Below are positions 8,878 to 10,422 of a stretch of 10,422 nucleotides of DNA, piece after piece. The position numbers and the translations under genes were made by a program. Below the pieces are notes generated by a model. It saw only the letters and a list, made by a program, of their open reading frames with translations. It was not told the origin of the DNA and did no database searches. Position 1 is the stretch's first letter. Each line of letters begins with the position of its first letter. The stretch is from Hymenochaete sp. R1 (Eukaryota > Basidiomycota > Agaricomycetes > Hymenochaetales > Hymenochaetaceae): contig JAFREE010000333.1 of assembly GCA_019400425.1 (NCBI GenBank), positions 1 through 10,422 on the forward strand. Direction: 5' to 3'.

Positions 8878-9450
8878 GGTAAGTTTTCTGTTTGTCTGAT
8901 GTTGAATTTAGCTTCATTTACATAGCTCTTACTTGCAGATTACTTACCTGTGGTGTTTGCGGGTTAAAACAAGACGACACGGTCCAAATGATCGTGTCGA
9001 CGATTACTGGTAAGTAAACAGTGATCTACGGTTCGTTCGTTCACATGACTGACCTTTATTTTTAGACTTTCTCGCTCGATTCTCTTTCTCGACCCAGAAC
9101 ATCATCGCGTCGACTTAGAAAGCTTGACAAAGATACAGAACAACTTGGCCAGTTCACACCGTGGCCCACAGGTAAGTCAATTGTCTATATGTGCCTTTAA
9201 AGCCACGATTTAATGTATTTCTTGTCTTCTTATATTACAATACCGAATCGTACGGCTACCCGACCCACATCCAGGAGACTTCCCTCCCCTCTCGGCCTCT
9301 ATCGGCCATGGACTCCAGCACTTCGCTGCGACCATCCCCAATGTCACGGGCCATCGCCCTACCCCCTCTACCCTCCCTAACACCTCCCCGGCCTCCCTGG
9401 GCTCCTCCTCGTCCCCCTCGAGCCCTCCTCGCCCTCCCTCACACCCACAG
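8620..9450 (+). other. Region with plus-strand splice signals and exon-like fragments
   Basis: The strong donor word GGTAAGT occurs four times (8621, 8878, 9009, 9171). Plausible acceptors end at 8938 (TTGCAG), 9065 (TTTTTAG) and 9271 (CATCCAG), giving introns of 60, 56 and 100 nt. Exon-like stretches 8939-9009 and 9066-9171 are open in some frames. A proline/serine-rich open stretch follows at 9272-9450 (for example GLQHFAATIPNVTGH). I could not join them in one frame without a stop. This may be the eroded 3' part of another captured gene. The 8736-8878 portion overlaps the minus-strand gene, so both cannot be coding. Confidence 0.35.
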
Positions 9451-9451
9451 A

Positions 9452-9600
9452 TCCGCGTATCATCCGCGGATCCGCGTATTTTATCCGTCGGACTCGGATT
9501 GAAGGTCCAACCACCAAAAATCCGCGGATTTCAGTCCGTCGGATGCGGATACGCTGTCTGAAAATCCGCGGATTGCGGATCCGCATCCGGGAATGCTCTA
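9452..9600. repeat. Right terminal repeat and subterminal palindrome array
   Basis: This array mirrors the left end: ATCCGCGGATCCGCG at 9464-9478, AAATCCGCGGATTT at 9518-9531 and ATCCGCGGATTGCGGATCCG at 9564-9583. It ends GGGAATGCTCTA at 9589-9600. The 17 bp at 9516-9532 are identical to 3050-3066 in the left array, in direct orientation, and each is followed by a GTCCGTCGGA- or GGCCGACGGA-like sequence. These are presumably transposase-binding sites. Confidence 0.8.
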
Positions 9601-9608
9601 TGGATAGG
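9601..9608. repeat. Right copy of the 8-bp target-site duplication (TGGATAGG)
   Basis: Exact copy of 2958-2965, immediately outside the right terminus. Removing the element with one copy of the octamer would restore an uninterrupted host sequence reading CGCTGGATAGGGGTGGGG. Confidence 0.9.
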
Positions 9609-9664
9609 GGTGGGGTTGGTAGCATTGCGTTGTCATCCATGGATGGATGGAAGCAAACTTTGTC

Positions 9665-10336
9665 TAATGTAAAATCCCACCCCTTGAATACTACGTTGCA
9701 GAGCGGTTTGATGTCCTCCACACAACTAGACTCTCCCACAATTCCTCGCCGTTGGCGTAACAATGGTTTTCTCGAGGCGAATCAAGTGCCAGTGGCGACT
9801 TCAGTTACGATCAGACCTACAGAGCAAGAGAAAATTGGGTGGGAAGTCGAGTCACCTCCTGTTTAAAACAGGTGAGTACGTATACCATTTGCCATTACGT
9901 TTGACGCTCAGGCTGCAGGAGTACTTCATTATATGTCAAAGGCGCCGCGCTCGATACAATGCACAATCTGGTAAGCAAACATTTTTGATGAGATGTATTA
10001 ACAGTATTATCAATGGACGCATTCATCTATTTCACTGGCATGACATAGAAGTAAACACAAACACGCAACCCCTTCAAGTTGACCCGGAAGCCGCCAAGGA
10101 ATATAGATTTGGCGTCATGGTCATTCCTGTACAGTACAAATGGAAAATGATGCATTCATGTTCATGTCTCGCTCGATGACGCTGATTGCGGAAGTGCAGA
10201 GCTCACAGTGGTGTCAGCCAAGTTCGAATATGATCCCAAACTGCAGTTCGTTAGTCGTACACACCATAAGGCTGTGCTGGCTACTTTCGAAAGACTAGGT
10301 ACGGTCAAAGTTGCTGCTGCCGCTGCTGCGCGTTAG
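9665..10336 (+). CDS. 3' exons of an unrecognised host gene right of the transposon
   Basis: The best exon chain is about 9775-9871 (ending RENWVGSRVTSCLKQ), 9919-9970, 10049-10133 and 10195-10336. The introns are 9872-9918, 9971-10048 and 10134-10194; the donors read GTGAGT, GTAAGC and GTACAA, and all are in phase. The protein reads EYFIICQRRRARYNAQS, then VNTNTQPLQVDPEAAKEYRF, then AELTVVSAKFEYDPKL, ends in a run of alanines, and stops at TAG 10334-10336. The last intron is less certain: a direct frame shift near 10135-10165 would serve as well. Upstream coding-like sequence in the same register (from about 9665, LEYYVAERFDVLH) meets TAA at 9758, so the 5' part is broken or wrongly modelled. 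No family is recognised. The transposon sits close to or inside its 5' region. Confidence 0.4.
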
Positions 10337-10422
10337 TGACGCGCGTGCGCGTGATTTCCTTTTTGAGCGAGCTCAACCGCAAAAAAAAACCCTCGACCCT
10401 CCGCTGTCTCCTTCTTTCTCTC
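10337..10422. other. Right edge, no gene seen
   Basis: This short tail has alternating purine-pyrimidine sequence (ACGCGCGTGCGCGTG, 10339-10353), a short inverted repeat TTGAGC/GCTCAA around 10363-10376, an A9 run and a pyrimidine-rich end. It may be the 3' region of the preceding gene or the promoter of a gene beyond the window. Confidence 0.3.

Larger units (their letters stand above)
2966..9600 (+). mobile_element. Complete hAT-superfamily DNA transposon with non-transposase cargo (6635 bp)
   Basis: Three signals agree. First, the termini are inverted: TAGAGCAT at 2966-2973 against ATGCTCTA at 9593-9600. The match beyond the first 8 bp is imperfect: TAGAGCATGTCGCGGAT against TAGAGCATTCCCGGAT, with one gap. 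Second, the termini are flanked by the identical octamer TGGATAGG. Third, an hAT transposase lies inside in the same orientation. TIRs starting TAGAG or CAGAG and 8-bp duplications are characteristic of hAT elements. Both ends carry subterminal palindrome arrays. Autonomous hAT elements are usually about 2.5-5 kb. This one has about 2.7 kb of extra sequence between the transposase stop and the right subterminal array, holding a gene remnant and a possible small gene. Because the duplication is perfect and the transposase frame open, the element may still be mobile. Confidence 0.9.

Noticed and set aside
9377..9763. Minus-strand ORF across the right terminal array
   Set aside because: The same palindrome artefact, and it crosses the transposon boundary and target duplication.
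1..10422. CRISPR array, bacterial operon, tRNA or rRNA
   Set aside because: No regularly spaced repeats, Shine-Dalgarno-led genes or cloverleaf structures seen; intron-rich eukaryotic sequence throughout.

Overview
The window looks like nuclear DNA of a filamentous basidiomycete, most likely a mushroom-forming (agaricomycete) fungus. Coding stretches are cut by many short introns (about 47-78 nt) with GTAAGT/GTACGT-like donors and CTRAY-like branch sites. The left-hand gene resembles an unnamed coiled-coil membrane protein family that I recall from Agaricomycetes. There is no sign of bacterial gene organisation.

The centrepiece is a complete hAT-superfamily DNA transposon at 2966-9600 (6635 bp). 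It is bounded by a perfect 8-bp target-site duplication, TGGATAGG, at 2958-2965 and 9601-9608. Its ends start TAGAGCAT and finish ATGCTCTA, and both carry about 150 bp of GC-rich subterminal palindromes built on TCCGCGGA/GGATCCG. The left half (3574-6857) encodes a transposase that I could splice from 13 exons into one uninterrupted 867-residue frame. It has a BED-like zinc finger, the three acidic residues of the hAT catalytic core and a C-terminal hATC dimerisation domain. Its leader holds a CCAAT/TATA pair, a 21-codon upstream ORF and a perfect 8-bp hairpin.

The right 2.7 kb of the element (6858-9450) is not transposase. It carries a decayed plus-strand gene (about 7308-8310, several frameshifts, a 47-bp tandem duplication), a small spliced minus-strand gene (8501-8877, 107 residues if my model is right) and a stretch with plus-strand splice signals (8620-9270). 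This looks like cargo or captured host sequence, which would make the element a cargo-bearing hAT that still has an apparently intact transposase.

The left flank (1-2957) has the start of a possible minus-strand gene (287-376), a plus-strand membrane-protein gene at 483-2078 with two apparent frameshifts, and about 880 bp with no convincing gene. The right flank (9609-10422) has the 3' exons of an unrecognised plus-strand gene ending at 10336. All splice models were made by eye from phase and splice-site agreement, without transcripts or database searches.
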